Shown: positions 42,006-51,800, counted from the first letter of the stretch. The stretch is 64,000 bases of DNA from Paracoccus sp. N5 (GCF_000371965.1 NZ_AQUO01000001.1:1048001-1112000); one strand, 5' to 3'. Notes: generated from the letters alone by a model not told the origin. Program-made: numbers and translations.

Positions 42006-43273
42006 GCCGCACCTCCGAACACCCGCCGGCCGCCGACCCAGGTGCCCAGCACCCGGCCCTGCATCCGCGCGCCGTCGAAGGGCGTGTTCTTCGACTTCGA
42101 CAGGAGCGTGAAGCGGTCCAGCACGAAGGGCGCCTCGGGGTCGAACAGCACCAGGTCGGCCGGCGCACCCGGCGCCAGCCGGCCGGCATCGAGGCCAAGC
42201 CGCCGCGCCGGGTTCAGCGCCATGGCCCGCCACAGCTGCGGCAGGCCCAGCCCGCCGGCGTGGTAGAGCCGCATCGCCGCCGGCAGCAGCGTCTGCAGCC
42301 CGACCGCGCCGGGCGCGGCCTCGGCAAAGGGCAGCCGCTTGCTTTCCTCGTCCTGCGGGGTGTGGAAGCTCGCGATCACGTCGATGGTGCCATCCGCCAC
42401 CGCCTCGACCATGGCCAGGCGGTCATCCTCGGCGCGGAGCGGCGGGGTGAAGCGGAAGAAGGTGCGATAGCCGCCGACGTCGTATTCGTTCAGCGTCAGG
42501 TGGTGGATCGAGGTGCCAGCGGTGACATCCAGCCCCGCCGCGCGTGCGCGCCGCAATGCCGGCAGGCTGGCCGCGACGGTGATCTGGTCGGCGTGATAGC
42601 GCGCCCCGCTCATCGCGACCAGCGCCAGGTCGCGGTCGAGCCCCATCACCTCGGCCATGGGCGAGACCGCCGGCAGGCCGTAGAGCGAGGCGAACTTGCC
42701 GGAGGTCGCCGCCGCGCCCTTCGACAGGCCCGGCTCCTGCGGGTGGCCGACGATCAGCGCGCCGAGGCCGCGGGCATAGGTCATGCAGCGCGCCATCAGC
42801 CTTGTATCGGCCACGACCCGCACGCCATCGGTAAAGGCCACGGCGCCGGCGTCCTGCAGGAAGCCCATTTCGACCATCTCGCGGCCCTGGCGGCCCTTGG
42901 TCAGGGCGGCCATGTGGCGGATGTTCACGGCTGCGTCCGCCGCGCGGCGGGTGGCGAATTCCAGCGATTCTGGCGCATCGACCGGCGGCAGCGTATCGGG
43001 CCGGGCGATGACCGTGGTCACGCCGCCGGCCGCCGCCGCAAGGCCCGCCGAGCGGAAGCTCTCCTTGTGCCGCTCGCCCGGCTCGCCGATCTTGACGCCC
43101 CAGTCGACCAGCCCCGGCGCCAGATGCCTGCCGCCGCAATCGACCAGCTCGGCGCCGGCGGGCGCCTCGGCCCCCACCGCCTCGATGCGGCCGTCGCGCA
43201 GGGTCAGCGAGGCCTCTTCGACGGCCAGCGCCTCGGGATCGACCAGGCGGGCGTTCTGGAAATGCAGGATCAT
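42002..43273 (-). CDS. pyrC': Dihydroorotase-like protein, probably catalytically inactive (PyrC')
   Basis: A 423-residue amidohydrolase-fold protein of the class I dihydroorotase family. The metal-binding His-x-His normally found in DxHxHxREPG is replaced: this protein reads GLVDWGVKIGEPGERHKES (about residues 56-74). The catalytic Asp/His region, usually TDHAPH, reads ASFHTPQDEE. The overall fold is kept (SIHHLTLNEYD, ALNPARRLGLDAGRLAPGAPADLVLFD). It overlaps pyrB by ATGA. In pseudomonads an inactive PyrC' is needed to assemble aspartate transcarbamoylase; the same structural role is inferred here. Confidence 0.88.
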   Translation of the reverse strand: MILHFQNARLVDPEALAVEEASLTLRDGRIEAVGAEAPAGAELVDCGGRHLAPGLVDWGVKIGEPGERHKESFRSAGLAAAAGGVTTVIARPDTLPPVDAPESLEFATRRAADAAVNIRHMAALTKGRQGREMVEMGFLQDAGAVAFTDGVRVVADTRLMARCMTYARGLGALIVGHPQEPGLSKGAAATSGKFASLYGLPAVSPMAEVMGLDRDLALVAMSGARYHADQITVAASLPALRRARAAGLDVTAGTSIHHLTLNEYDVGGYRTFFRFTPPLRAEDDRLAMVEAVADGTIDVIASFHTPQDEESKRLPFAEAAPGAVGLQTLLPAAMRLYHAGGLGLPQLWRAMALNPARRLGLDAGRLAPGAPADLVLFDPEAPFVLDRFTLLSKSKNTPFDGARMQGRVLGTWVGGRRVFGGAA

Positions 43274-44229
43274 GCCATCATCTCCGCGGCCTTGGCGCCG
43301 CGTTCGGCGCGCAGGTTCCGCGCCAGCAGGTCCATTGCGGCCATGCGCACGGCGACGCCCATCTCGACCTGGTCCTGGATCACGGAACGGTTGATGTCGT
43401 CGGCGATGGTGCCGTCGATCTCGACGCCGCGGTTCATCGGGCCGGGGTGCATGACGATGGCATCGGGCGCGGCCAGCGCCAGCTTCTCGGCATCCAGCCC
43501 CCAGCGGTGGTAATATTCCCGCTCGGAGGGGATGAAGCCGCCGTCCATGCGTTCCTTCTGCAAGCGCAGCATCATCACCACATCGGCGCCCTTCAGCCCC
43601 TCGCGCATGTCCTCATAGACCTCGCAGCCCCAATCCGCCGCACCCGCGGGCATCAGCGTCGCCGGCCCGACCAGCCGCAGCCGGTTCTCCATCTTGCCGA
43701 GCAGGAACAGGTTCGAGCGCGCGACCCGGCTATGCGCGATGTCGCCGCAGATCGCCACGGTCAGCCGATGCAGCCGGCCCTTGGCGCGGCGGATGGTCAG
43801 CCCGTCCAGCAGCGCCTGGGTCGGATGCTCGTGCCGCCCGTCGCCCGCGTTGATGACGGCGCAGTTCACCTTCTGCGCCAGCAAGTCCACCGCGCCCGAA
43901 TCCGGGTGGCGCACCACCAGCAGGTCGGGGTGCATGGCGTTCAGCGTCAGCGCGGTGTCGATCAGCGTCTCGCCTTTCTTCACCGAGGAATTCTGCATCG
44001 CCATGTTCATCACGTCGGCGCCCAGCCGCTTGCCGGCCAGTTCGAAGCTCGACTGCGTGCGGGTCGAGTTCTCGAAGAACATATTGATCTGGGTCATGCC
44101 CTCCAGCGCGTCGGAATGCTTGACCGTGCGGCGGTTCAGCGCGACGTAATTCTCGGCCAGGTCGAGCAGCGTGGTGATTTCGGCCGGGGCGAGAGGCTCG
44201 ATCCCCAGAAGATGGCGGGCGCGGAACAT
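43270..44229 (-). CDS. pyrB: Aspartate carbamoyltransferase catalytic chain
   Basis: Condenses carbamoyl phosphate with aspartate in pyrimidine synthesis. The 319-residue protein has the carbamoyl-phosphate motif FFENSTRTQSSFE (about residues 51-63), the GDGRHEHPTQALLD segment (about 128-141) and MHPGPMNRGVEID (about 262-274). It leads the operon pyrB-pyrC'-plsY. No regulatory PyrI gene is next to it, as expected when an inactive PyrC' is the partner. It diverges from cobA across about 100 bases. Confidence 0.97.
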   Translation of the reverse strand: MFRARHLLGIEPLAPAEITTLLDLAENYVALNRRTVKHSDALEGMTQINMFFENSTRTQSSFELAGKRLGADVMNMAMQNSSVKKGETLIDTALTLNAMHPDLLVVRHPDSGAVDLLAQKVNCAVINAGDGRHEHPTQALLDGLTIRRAKGRLHRLTVAICGDIAHSRVARSNLFLLGKMENRLRLVGPATLMPAGAADWGCEVYEDMREGLKGADVVMMLRLQKERMDGGFIPSEREYYHRWGLDAEKLALAAPDAIVMHPGPMNRGVEIDGTIADDINRSVIQDQVEMGVAVRMAAMDLLARNLRAERGAKAAEMMA

Positions 44230-44331
44230 GGCATGGATCCCCCGGATGCGGTCGCGCCCTCTATGGCAAATGCGCAGTCACCCGGCAAGCAGCCCCTTGC
44301 CAATACGCGGATTTTGCCGCATCGCGGAGCC

Positions 44332-45063
44332 ATGAACAGACAGGGCCACGTCAGCTTCGTATCCTCAGGACCGGGAGACCCCGAGCTCCTGACCCTGCGC
44401 GCCATCCGCCTGCTGCAAGCCTGCGACGTGGTGCTGTACGACGACCTCGCCTCGGGGCCGGTGCTGGACCAGGCCGGGCCGCAGGCCGAGCGCATCGCGG
44501 TCGGCAAGCGCGCCGGGCGCCCCTCGGCGAAACAGGAAAGCGTGAACGCGCTGCTCGTGGAACACGCCAGCGCCGGCAAGCATGTCGTGCGGCTGAAATC
44601 CGGCGATTCCGGCATCTTCGGCCGGCTCGAGGAAGAGCTGACCGCGCTGCGCGCCGCCGGCATCCCCCATGAGATCGTCCCGGGCGTGCCCTCGGCCATG
44701 GCGGCGGCCGCCGTCGCCGGACTGCCGCTGACCCGGCGCCAGACCGCGCGGCGGCTGCAATTCGTCACCGGCGCCGACGTGACCGGCGGGCTGCCCTCGG
44801 ACCAGAACTGGGCGGCGCTGGCCGACGACCGCGCCACCACGGTCGTCTTCATGGGCCAGCGCACCTTCCCGCAAATGGCCGCAAGCCTGATCGCGAACGG
44901 CCTGCCGCCCGAGACCCCGGCGCTGCTGGCCGAGGCCGTCGGCCACCCGCACCAGCGCCTGGTCCGCAGCACCGTCGCCGATCTCGCCCGGCTGCTTGCG
45001 ACCGAGGGGCCCAGCCCGCATCCGGCGCTGATCCTCTACGGCCCGCTGGCCGAAAGCCCCTGA
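44332..45063 (+). CDS. cobA: Uroporphyrinogen-III C-methyltransferase CobA
   Basis: Methylates uroporphyrinogen III at C-2 and C-7 to precorrin-2, the branch point to B12 and siroheme. The 243-residue single-domain (SUMT) protein has SSGPGDPELLTLRAIRLLQ at the N-terminus, VVLYDDLASGPVL, KHVVRLKSGDSGIFGR (about residues 83-98) and EIVPGVPSAMAAAA (about 116-129). It lacks the CysG oxidase/ferrochelatase domain. GGAGC lies directly before the ATG. It is 11 kb from the main cob operon and lacks a riboswitch. Confidence 0.94.
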   Translation: MNRQGHVSFVSSGPGDPELLTLRAIRLLQACDVVLYDDLASGPVLDQAGPQAERIAVGKRAGRPSAKQESVNALLVEHASAGKHVVRLKSGDSGIFGRLEEELTALRAAGIPHEIVPGVPSAMAAAAVAGLPLTRRQTARRLQFVTGADVTGGLPSDQNWAALADDRATTVVFMGQRTFPQMAASLIANGLPPETPALLAEAVGHPHQRLVRSTVADLARLLATEGPSPHPALILYGPLAESP

Positions 45064-45069
45064 CCGGCT

Positions 45070-45090
45070 TTCTCTGTTTTCCAAATACCC
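45070..45090 (-). repeat. Short dispersed TATTTGG motif
   Basis: On the minus strand this reads GGGTATTTGGAAAACAGAG, nearly identical to the copies near 62.87 and 62.92 kb and related to those at 5577 and 40281. It lies just after the cobA stop. Confidence 0.5.
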
Positions 45091-45148
45091 ATGTTGCGCC
45101 GGCCGCCGCCGGGACTATTCTGGCCGCCTGAACCGTCACGGAGGCATC

Positions 45149-45652
45149 ATGCTGGGCTTCGTCACCATGGCCAAGGACGCCGGCGCCGCCGACCGCCTGC
45201 TGGCCGCCACCGCCGAGGCCCTGCAAGCCCGCGGCTTGCGGCTGGCCGGCGCCGTCCAGCACAATATCGAACGCGGCGACCGCGATTGCGACATGCAGCT
45301 GCGCATCCTGGGCACCGATGCGGTGATCGGCATCACCCAGGACCTCGGCACCTGCTCGGAAGGCTGCCGGCTGGACGGCGGCGCGCTGGCCCAGGCGGTG
45401 GCCCTGGCCGAATCGGTGCTGGCGCGCGGCGCCGACCTGGTCATCGTCAACAAGTTCGGCAAGCAGGAATGCTTCGGCAACGGCTTCCGCGCCTTCATCG
45501 CCGAGGCGCTGGCCCAGGGCATCCCGGTGCTGCTGTCGGTCGCGCCCGAGCAGCTTGCGGGCTTTCACGACTTCGCCGGCGAACTGGCCGAACCCGTCGC
45601 CCCCGAGGCGGCGATGCGCTGGTGCGAGGCCCGCACCCGGGCGGCGGCGTGA
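45149..45652 (+). CDS. DUF2478 family protein
   Basis: A 167-residue soluble protein matching the DUF2478 family: MLGFVTMAKDAGAADRLLAATAEAL, CDMQLRILGTDAVIGITQDLG (about residues 48-68), and VLARGADLVIVNKFGKQECFGNGFR (about 91-115). The last segment looks like the Walker B/nucleotide-specificity region of a nucleotide-binding protein. There are five or more Cys, including GTCSEGC. Function is not established; such proteins are often seen near molybdenum or sulfur genes. It is coupled by GTGA to the TusA-like gene. Confidence 0.78.
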   Translation: MLGFVTMAKDAGAADRLLAATAEALQARGLRLAGAVQHNIERGDRDCDMQLRILGTDAVIGITQDLGTCSEGCRLDGGALAQAVALAESVLARGADLVIVNKFGKQECFGNGFRAFIAEALAQGIPVLLSVAPEQLAGFHDFAGELAEPVAPEAAMRWCEARTRAAA

Positions 45653-45888
45653 GCGAACGGATCGACGCGCGCGGCCTTCTATGCCCGCTGCCGGTGCTGC
45701 GGCTCAGGAAGCGCCTGCTGGCCCTGCCGCCGGGCGCGCGGGTCACGCTCTTGGCGACCGACCGCGCCGCGCTGATCGACGTGCCGCATTTCTGCGCCCA
45801 ATCCGGCCACCGGCTGCTGGAAACCGTCGAGACCGCGCCGGGCCAGACCGAATATACCGTGGAACGCGGCCCGCAGGACGATGCTTGA
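45649..45888 (+). CDS. TusA/SirA-like sulfurtransferase domain protein, 79 aa
   Basis: A sulfur-carrier protein of the TusA family with the hallmark DARGLLCPLPVLRLRKRLL (residues 6-24), where the Cys of the CPxP motif carries the persulfide. It starts with GTG at 45649, overlapping the DUF2478 stop as GTGA, and its end overlaps the AEC transporter start by eight bases. The role, whether sulfur relay to molybdopterin, tRNA or sulfur oxidation, is not readable from sequence. Confidence 0.87.
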   Translation: MSERIDARGLLCPLPVLRLRKRLLALPPGARVTLLATDRAALIDVPHFCAQSGHRLLETVETAPGQTEYTVERGPQDDA

Positions 45889-46804
45889 GATCTTTCTCAA
45901 GACCCTGCCCTTTTTCCTGCTGATCGGCACCGGCTGGGCGGCCGGGCGCAGCGGCGTCTTCCCGGCCGAGGCGACCGGCTGGCTGACCAGGTTCGTCTTC
46001 TACTTCGCGCTGTCGGCCATGCTGTTCCGCTTTGCCGCGACGCTGGACGTGGCCAGCCTCTTTGACCCGCGCTTCGTCGCCGCCTATCTGGCCGGCTCGC
46101 TCGCGGTCTGGCTGATCGGCTTCGCCGTCGCCCGCGCAAGGGGCGAAACCCTCGCCGCCAGCGCCACGGAGGCGCATACGGCGATGACCGGCAACACCGG
46201 CTTCCTGGGCGTGCCCATGCTGGTGGTCCTGCTGGGCGAGCGCGCGGTCGGGCCGGTGCTGATGGTGCTGACCATCGACATGGTGGTGTTCTCGACCCTC
46301 ATTACGCTGATCGTCACCGCGGCGCGGCAGGGCCGGATCGGGCTCGGCACGGTCATGCCGCTGGCGCGCGGCATCATCGCCAATCCGATGATCGTCTCGA
46401 TGCTGGCGGGTCTGGCCTGGGCCGGGGCGCATCTGCCGATGCCGCGCCCGGCCGAGGAATTCCTCACCCTGCTCGGCGCCGCCGCCACGCCCGGCGCGCT
46501 TTTCGCCATCGGCGCCAGCCTGGCCGGGCGCGGCGCGGACCGGCCGGGCCCGGCGATCTGGCTCAGCATCGCGAAACTGGTGCTGCATCCCTTGGCGGTG
46601 GGCGCGGCGGCGCTGCTGGTCTTTGACGTCGAGCCCTTCGCCGCCGGCGTCATGATCGCAGCGGCCAGCCTGCCGGTCGCGGGCAATGTCTATATCCTGG
46701 CGCAATATTTCGGCGTGGCGGTGCAGCGCGTCTCGACCGCGATCCTGATCTCGACCGCCGCCGCCATCATCACCCTGCCGCTGGTCATCGTGCTGGTCCA
46801 CTAG
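45881..46804 (+). CDS. AEC-family transporter
   Basis: A 307-residue membrane protein with about ten predicted helices in two repeats of five, as in the auxin efflux carrier/bile-acid-type transporter fold. MTGNTGFLGVPMLVVLLG (about residues 102-119) and the matching SLPVAGNVYILAQYFG near the C-terminus are the two discontinuous-helix motifs. Members move organic acids such as malate. The start overlaps the TusA-like gene by eight bases, so the three genes are probably one transcript. Confidence 0.88.
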   Translation: MLEIFLKTLPFFLLIGTGWAAGRSGVFPAEATGWLTRFVFYFALSAMLFRFAATLDVASLFDPRFVAAYLAGSLAVWLIGFAVARARGETLAASATEAHTAMTGNTGFLGVPMLVVLLGERAVGPVLMVLTIDMVVFSTLITLIVTAARQGRIGLGTVMPLARGIIANPMIVSMLAGLAWAGAHLPMPRPAEEFLTLLGAAATPGALFAIGASLAGRGADRPGPAIWLSIAKLVLHPLAVGAAALLVFDVEPFAAGVMIAAASLPVAGNVYILAQYFGVAVQRVSTAILISTAAAIITLPLVIVLVH

Positions 46805-46884
46805 GCCCGCCGCACGCAGCCTCTCGACCGAAAGGAAATGAACGGCTATTCAATTCCATATCGCCGCATCAGGGAGACCACGCC

Positions 46885-47682
46885 ATGCCCGGGATTTCCG
46901 AACTGCACCTTGAGAACCTGCTCTTCGACATGGACGAGGAGGGCGTCGCCTCCGTCACGCTGAACCGGGCCGCCAAGCGCAATGCGCTGGACGCCCGGAC
47001 CATCGAGGAACTGGTGGCGCTGTTTTCCGCCCTGCCCGCCGCGGGCGCCCGCGCCGTGGTGCTGCGCGCCGAGGGGCCGCATTTCTGCGCCGGGCTGGAC
47101 CTGGTCGAGCATGGCCGCGCCGAACGCAGCCCGGCCGAGTTCATGCGCCTCTGCCTGCGCTGGCACGAGGCCTTCAACAAGATCGAATATGGCGGCATCC
47201 CGGTCGTCGCCGCGCTGAAGGGCGCGGTGGTCGGCGGCGGGCTGGAACTGGCCTCCTCGGTGCATATCCGCGTCATGGACGAGACCACCTATTTCGGCCT
47301 GCCCGAGGGCCAGCGCGGGCTTTTCACCGGCGGCGGCGCCACCATCCGCGTGCCCCGGCTGATCGGCCAGGCCCGCATGGTCGACATGATGCTGACCGGC
47401 CGGCTGTATTCCGGGGACGAGGCGGTCTCGGTCGGCCTTGCGCAATACCGCGTAGAGGACAGCGAGGCCAAGGCGCTGGAGATCGCCCGCCGCGCCGCCC
47501 AGAACACGCCGCTGTCGAATTTCGCCATCTGCTCGGGGATTTCCCACATGCAGAATATGTCCGGGCTGGATGCCGCCTATGCCGAGGCGACGCTCGCGGG
47601 CATCGTCAACACCCAGGACGCGGCCAAGGCGCGGCTGGACAGTTTCGCACGGGGCACGGCGGTCAAGATCCGGCCGGATTGA
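46885..47682 (+). CDS. Crotonase/enoyl-CoA hydratase-family protein
   Basis: A 265-residue crotonase-fold protein with the oxyanion-hole motifs: HFCAGLDLVEHG (about residues 65-76) and ALKGAVVGGGLELASSVHIR (about 111-130). One of the two catalytic Glu of classical hydratases is placed as Glu in LPEGQRGLFTGGGAT, and the other position is not obvious, so hydratase activity is likely but isomerase or hydrolase activity cannot be ruled out. It has its own leader of 80 bases with CAGGGAGACC near the start. It faces the DUF2794 gene tail to tail. Confidence 0.88.
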   Translation: MPGISELHLENLLFDMDEEGVASVTLNRAAKRNALDARTIEELVALFSALPAAGARAVVLRAEGPHFCAGLDLVEHGRAERSPAEFMRLCLRWHEAFNKIEYGGIPVVAALKGAVVGGGLELASSVHIRVMDETTYFGLPEGQRGLFTGGGATIRVPRLIGQARMVDMMLTGRLYSGDEAVSVGLAQYRVEDSEAKALEIARRAAQNTPLSNFAICSGISHMQNMSGLDAAYAEATLAGIVNTQDAAKARLDSFARGTAVKIRPD

Positions 47683-47691
47683 CCGGCCCGC

Positions 47692-48024
47692 CTAGTCCAC
47701 GGGGCGGATCAGCTTCTTTTCCAGCACCCGCAGCACCACGGGCAGGTCGTGGCCGCGCTTCAGGATGCGGCCATCCATGCCGATCACCGCATATTCCCCC
47801 TGTGCCGTCCGCAGCCGGGGCCGCTTTTCGATGCGATACAGCGGATGCTCGGCGGCACGGCGAAAGACCGAGAAGACCGCAGCCTCGCGCAGGAAGGACA
47901 TGGCATAGTCGCGCCATTCCCCCGCCGCCACCATGCGGCCGTAAAGCGACAGGATCACGCCCAGCTCGGCCCGGTCGAAGGCCACCCGATCCTGATCCGC
48001 ATTGAAGCCGAAGGGCATGTTCAT
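47692..48024 (-). CDS. DUF2794 protein
   Basis: A 110-residue protein matching DUF2794 of alphaproteobacteria: FDRAELGVILSLYGRMVAAGEWRDYA (about residues 16-41), AVFSVFRRAAEHPLYRIEKRP and GMDGRILKRGHDLPVVLRVLEKKL. No membrane segment; function unknown. The ATG ending at 48024 (MNMPFG) is used; a second ATG two codons later is possible. It is transcribed from upstream of the crotonase tail and downstream of the cytochrome b561 terminator. Confidence 0.83.
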   Translation of the reverse strand: MNMPFGFNADQDRVAFDRAELGVILSLYGRMVAAGEWRDYAMSFLREAAVFSVFRRAAEHPLYRIEKRPRLRTAQGEYAVIGMDGRILKRGHDLPVVLRVLEKKLIRPVD

Positions 48025-48066
48025 GTCGCAATGGTGACACTCCGCCTGCGCGCAGGCAATGAAAAA

Positions 48067-48085
48067 GGGCGGCTGCGCGCCGCCC
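48067..48085 (-). terminator. Intrinsic terminator after cytochrome b561
   Basis: On the minus strand GGGCGGC pairs with GCCGCCC (48079-48085 and 48067-48073) across five bases, followed directly by TTTTTC (complement of 48062-48066). It lies about 30 bases beyond the stop of the cytochrome gene. Confidence 0.85.
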
Positions 48086-48112
48086 CGGCCGGAATGTCCG
48101 CGACCTGTGGCC

Positions 48113-48685
48113 TCAAAGGCCCGCCCGCCGGCGCCCCGCCATGCGGGCCAGCGTGCCGTCGCGCCACATGCCCTCGTGCAGCCCGACCATGACCACATGG
48201 CCGGCGATCAGCGCCAGAAGCAGCCAGCCCATCTCGCCATGCAGCGCCTCGCCGGCGCGGACCATCCAGCCGATCTCGGGCAGCTGCGGGGCAAAGATCT
48301 GGAAGCCGAAGGGCGCGAAGCCCCGCTCGGAGCCATAGGCGCGCAGCAAGGCCGCGACCGGGACGATCGCCATCACCGCGTAAAGCAGCAGATGGCCAAA
48401 GCGCGCCGCCAGCCCCAAGACGCCCGCGCCATGGTCGGGCCGGTGGCCGCGGTTGGCGAAGGCCCAGCCGAGCCGCAGCGCGATCAGCAGGAACAGCACC
48501 GTGCCGACCTTCTGATGCGAGCCGACGAAGACCGCCGCGACCGGGTGCCGGCCCAGCGCCAGCTTCAGCCCCATGCCGACGAACTGCCAGGCCATCAGCG
48601 CCGCGATGCTCCAGTGCAGCAGGCGCGTCACCTTGCCATAGACCCGGTCGGTATCGCGCAGCGGCAGGGCGGGGTGGGAGGGCAT
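48113..48685 (-). CDS. Cytochrome b561
   Basis: A 190-residue four-helix membrane cytochrome of the bacterial b561 family. Candidate heme ligands are His in RLLHWSIA (first helix), GSHQKVG (second), FGHLLLYAVM (third) and ALIAGHVVMVGLHEG (fourth), with the family's GxxL-x-HxK pattern visible. It is likely an electron carrier between quinol and a periplasmic acceptor. It diverges from the NRPS gene across about 150 bases and ends in a clear terminator. Confidence 0.9.
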   Translation of the reverse strand: MPSHPALPLRDTDRVYGKVTRLLHWSIAALMAWQFVGMGLKLALGRHPVAAVFVGSHQKVGTVLFLLIALRLGWAFANRGHRPDHGAGVLGLAARFGHLLLYAVMAIVPVAALLRAYGSERGFAPFGFQIFAPQLPEIGWMVRAGEALHGEMGWLLLALIAGHVVMVGLHEGMWRDGTLARMAGRRRAGL

Positions 48686-48706
48686 GCTGGCTCCTGGCGG
48701 CGAAAG

Positions 48707-48735
48707 TTGACTAATTTCCTTAGCGACATTATGGG
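48707..48735 (+). promoter_or_regulatory. Candidate promoter upstream of the NRPS gene
   Basis: TTGACT (48707-48712) and TATGGG (48730-48735) are 17 bases apart, a sigma-70-like arrangement ending about 100 bases before the NRPS start. The spacer holds CTAA-TTTCC-TTAG (48711-48723), a small imperfect dyad that could be a repressor site. No known iron-regulator site is confirmed. Confidence 0.4.
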
Positions 48736-48838
48736 CCTATCCCCGAGCGGGCAAGTCCTGCAAACCCTCGCGCGGGGTAACATGGTCGTCAGGACCGTGG
48801 AACGCCGTTTCCCGTGCCCCAGCCAAGGCAGGACCGCC

Positions 48839-51800
48839 ATGAACGCAGCACAGCGCGACGACCCCGGCAGGACCGGCTGGCCGCTGACCGAGCCGCAGCA
48901 GGGCCTGTGGTATGTCCAGGCGCTGGATCCGGCGAACCCGATCCTGAACACCGGGCAATACCTGGAGCTGACCGGGCCGCTGGACCGCGACGCGCTGGCC
49001 CAGGCGGTGACGCGCACCATCGCCGAAAGCCCGGCGCTGAGCCTGCGGTTTTGCGACGGCGCCGAAGGGCCGCGCCAGTTCATCGGCCTGCCGCCGATCC
49101 TGGGCTTTGCCGACCTGACCGCACAGCCCGCGGCCGAGGCGCAGGCCATGGCGCAGATGCTGGCCGACAGCCGGCGCCCCCTGGACCTGGCGCAGGAGCC
49201 TGCCGCCGCCTTCACCCTGATCGCGCTGGGGCCGGATCGGCATTTCCTTTACGAGCGCATCCATCACCTGGCCATCGACGGCTATGGCATGGTGCTGGTC
49301 ACCAACCGCATCGCCGCGCATTACGCCGCCCTGCTGGGCCGGGCGCCCGAGCCCGAGCCCTTCGGCCCGCTGGCATTGGCCCTGGACGAGGATGCGGCCT
49401 GGCGCGCCTCGCCCCGCCGCGAGGCCGACCGCGACTGGTGGCATGCGCAGCTTGCCGGCCTGCCCGAGGTCGCCGGCCCCGCCCCCGGCCGTGCCGTCAG
49501 CGGCCCCGAATTCCTGCGCGATTCCCGGCCGGTGCCGGCGGCGCTGCTGGATCGGCTGGCCGATCATGCCGCGCAGCACCGGCTGGGCTGGCCCGACGTG
49601 CTGAACGCGCTCTGCGGCGCCTATCTGGCGCGCTGGACCGGCGGCGAGGCGGTGATCGGCCTGCCCTTCATGGCCCGCATGGGCCGCAAGATCGCCCAGG
49701 TGCCCTGCATGGCGATGAACGTGCTGCCGCACCGGCTGCGGCTGGACGAGGACGCCGCGCTGCCTGAATGGCTGGCCGCGCAGTCGAAGGCCATGGCGCA
49801 GGGCCGCCGCCGCGGGCTTTACCGCAGCGAGTTCCTGCGCCGCGAACTGGGCCTGGTCGGCGGCACCCGCCGGCTCTATGGCCCGATCGTGAACGTGCAG
49901 CCCTTTGACCGGGCGCCGGAATTCCCGGACCTGGACTGTCGGCTGCATATCCTGGGCGCGGGCGCGGTCGACGACCTGACGCTGACCTTCCGCGGCGACC
50001 CGGCCTCGGGGATGATCTTCGAAGTCGATGCCAACCCGGCGCTTTACACGCCGGACGAGGTGCGCGGCCATGGCGACCGGCTGCTGGCCTTCATCGCCGC
50101 CGCGCTTGGGGCCCAAACGCTGGCCGAGGTGCCGACCGCCAGCCCCGCGGAGATCGCGCTTTTCGCCGCGCGCACTGACGCGACCCGCCACCCGCTGCCC
50201 GACACCACGCTGACCGCGCTGATCGAGACGCAGATGGCCGCCATGCCCGAGGCCCCCGCGCTGAGCTTCGGCACCGAGACCCTGAGCTTTGCAGCGCTGG
50301 ACCGCCGCAGCGCCGCGCTGGCCGGGGCGCTGGCGGCCCGCGGCGCCGGGCGCGACCGCATCGTCGCCGTGGCGCTGGAACGCTCGCTGGAGCTGCCGCT
50401 GGCGCTGCTTGCCACGCTGCGCGCCGGCGCGGCCTATCTGCCGCTGGACCCCGAGCACCCGCCCGACCGCATCGCCCGCATCCTGGCGTTGGCGCAGCCG
50501 GTCGCGGTGCTGACCACGCCGGATCTGGCGCACCTGTTCCCGCCCGGCACGCCATTGACTTTCCCGCGGGATTGGCCGGCCGAGGGGCATGTCGCCGCCG
50601 ATCCGCGCCCCGGCGATCTGGCCTATGTGATCTTCACCTCGGGCTCGACCGGCGAGCCCAAGGGCGTCGCCATCGAGCATCGCGCCATCGTCAATCGCCT
50701 GCTGTGGATGCAGGCGCATTACGGCATCGCCGCCGACGACCGCATCCTGCAAAAGACCCCCGCGACCTTCGACGTCTCGGTCTGGGAGTTCTTCCTGCCG
50801 ATGATCGCCGGGGCCGAACTGGTCATGGCCCCGCCCGGCGCCCATCGCGACCCCGCGGCCATCGCCAGGGCGATCCGCGACCGCGGCATCACCACCTGCC
50901 ATTTCGTGCCCTCGATGCTGTCGGCCTTCCTGGCCTCGCCCGCCTCGCAGGGGCTGGCGATGCGCCGCGTGTTCTGCTCGGGCGAGGAACTGACGGCGGA
51001 CCAGCGCGACCGTTTTCATGCCCGCATGACAGCAGAACTGCACAACCTCTACGGTCCGACCGAGGCGGCGGTCGATGTCAGCTACTGGCCCGCCGGGCCC
51101 GAGGATCGTTCGAACCCGATCCCCATCGGCTTTCCGGTCTGGAACACCGCGCTGGCGGTGCTGGACGACCGCATGCGCCCGGTGCCGCCGGGTCTGGCGG
51201 GCAACCTGTATCTGGGCGGCGTGCAGCTGGCGCGCGGCTACCTGGGCCGGCCCGACCTGACGGCCGAGCGTTTCATCGACAGCCCGCTGGGCCGGCTCTA
51301 CGCCACCGGCGACCTGGCGCGGCTGCGGCCGGACGGGGCGGTGACCTACCTCGGCCGCTCGGACCACCAGGTCAAGATCCGCGGCCTGCGCATCGAACTG
51401 GGCGAGATCGAGGCCGCGATCATGGCCTCGGGCCTGGCCCTCGAGGCGGTGGTGATCGCGCGCGAGGATCACGCCGGCGAGAAGCGCCTGGTCGCCTATC
51501 TGGTGCCCGGCCCCGACTACCGCCCCGGCCTGCTGGCCGAGCGGCTGGCGGGATCGCTGCCCGGCTATATGGTGCCCTCGGCCGAGGTGGCGCTGGCGGC
51601 GCTGCCGGTCACGTCGAACGGCAAGCTGGATCGCAAGGCGCTGCCCGCGCCGGAATTCGCCGCCACTGGCCGCGCCGCCGCCGGCCCGACCGAAAAGCTG
51701 CTGGCCCGGCTGTTCCAGCAGATCCTGCACCTGGACGCCCCCGCCCCGGCCGAGGCGGATTTCTTTGCGCTCGGCGGCGATTCGCTGTCCGCGGTGCGGC

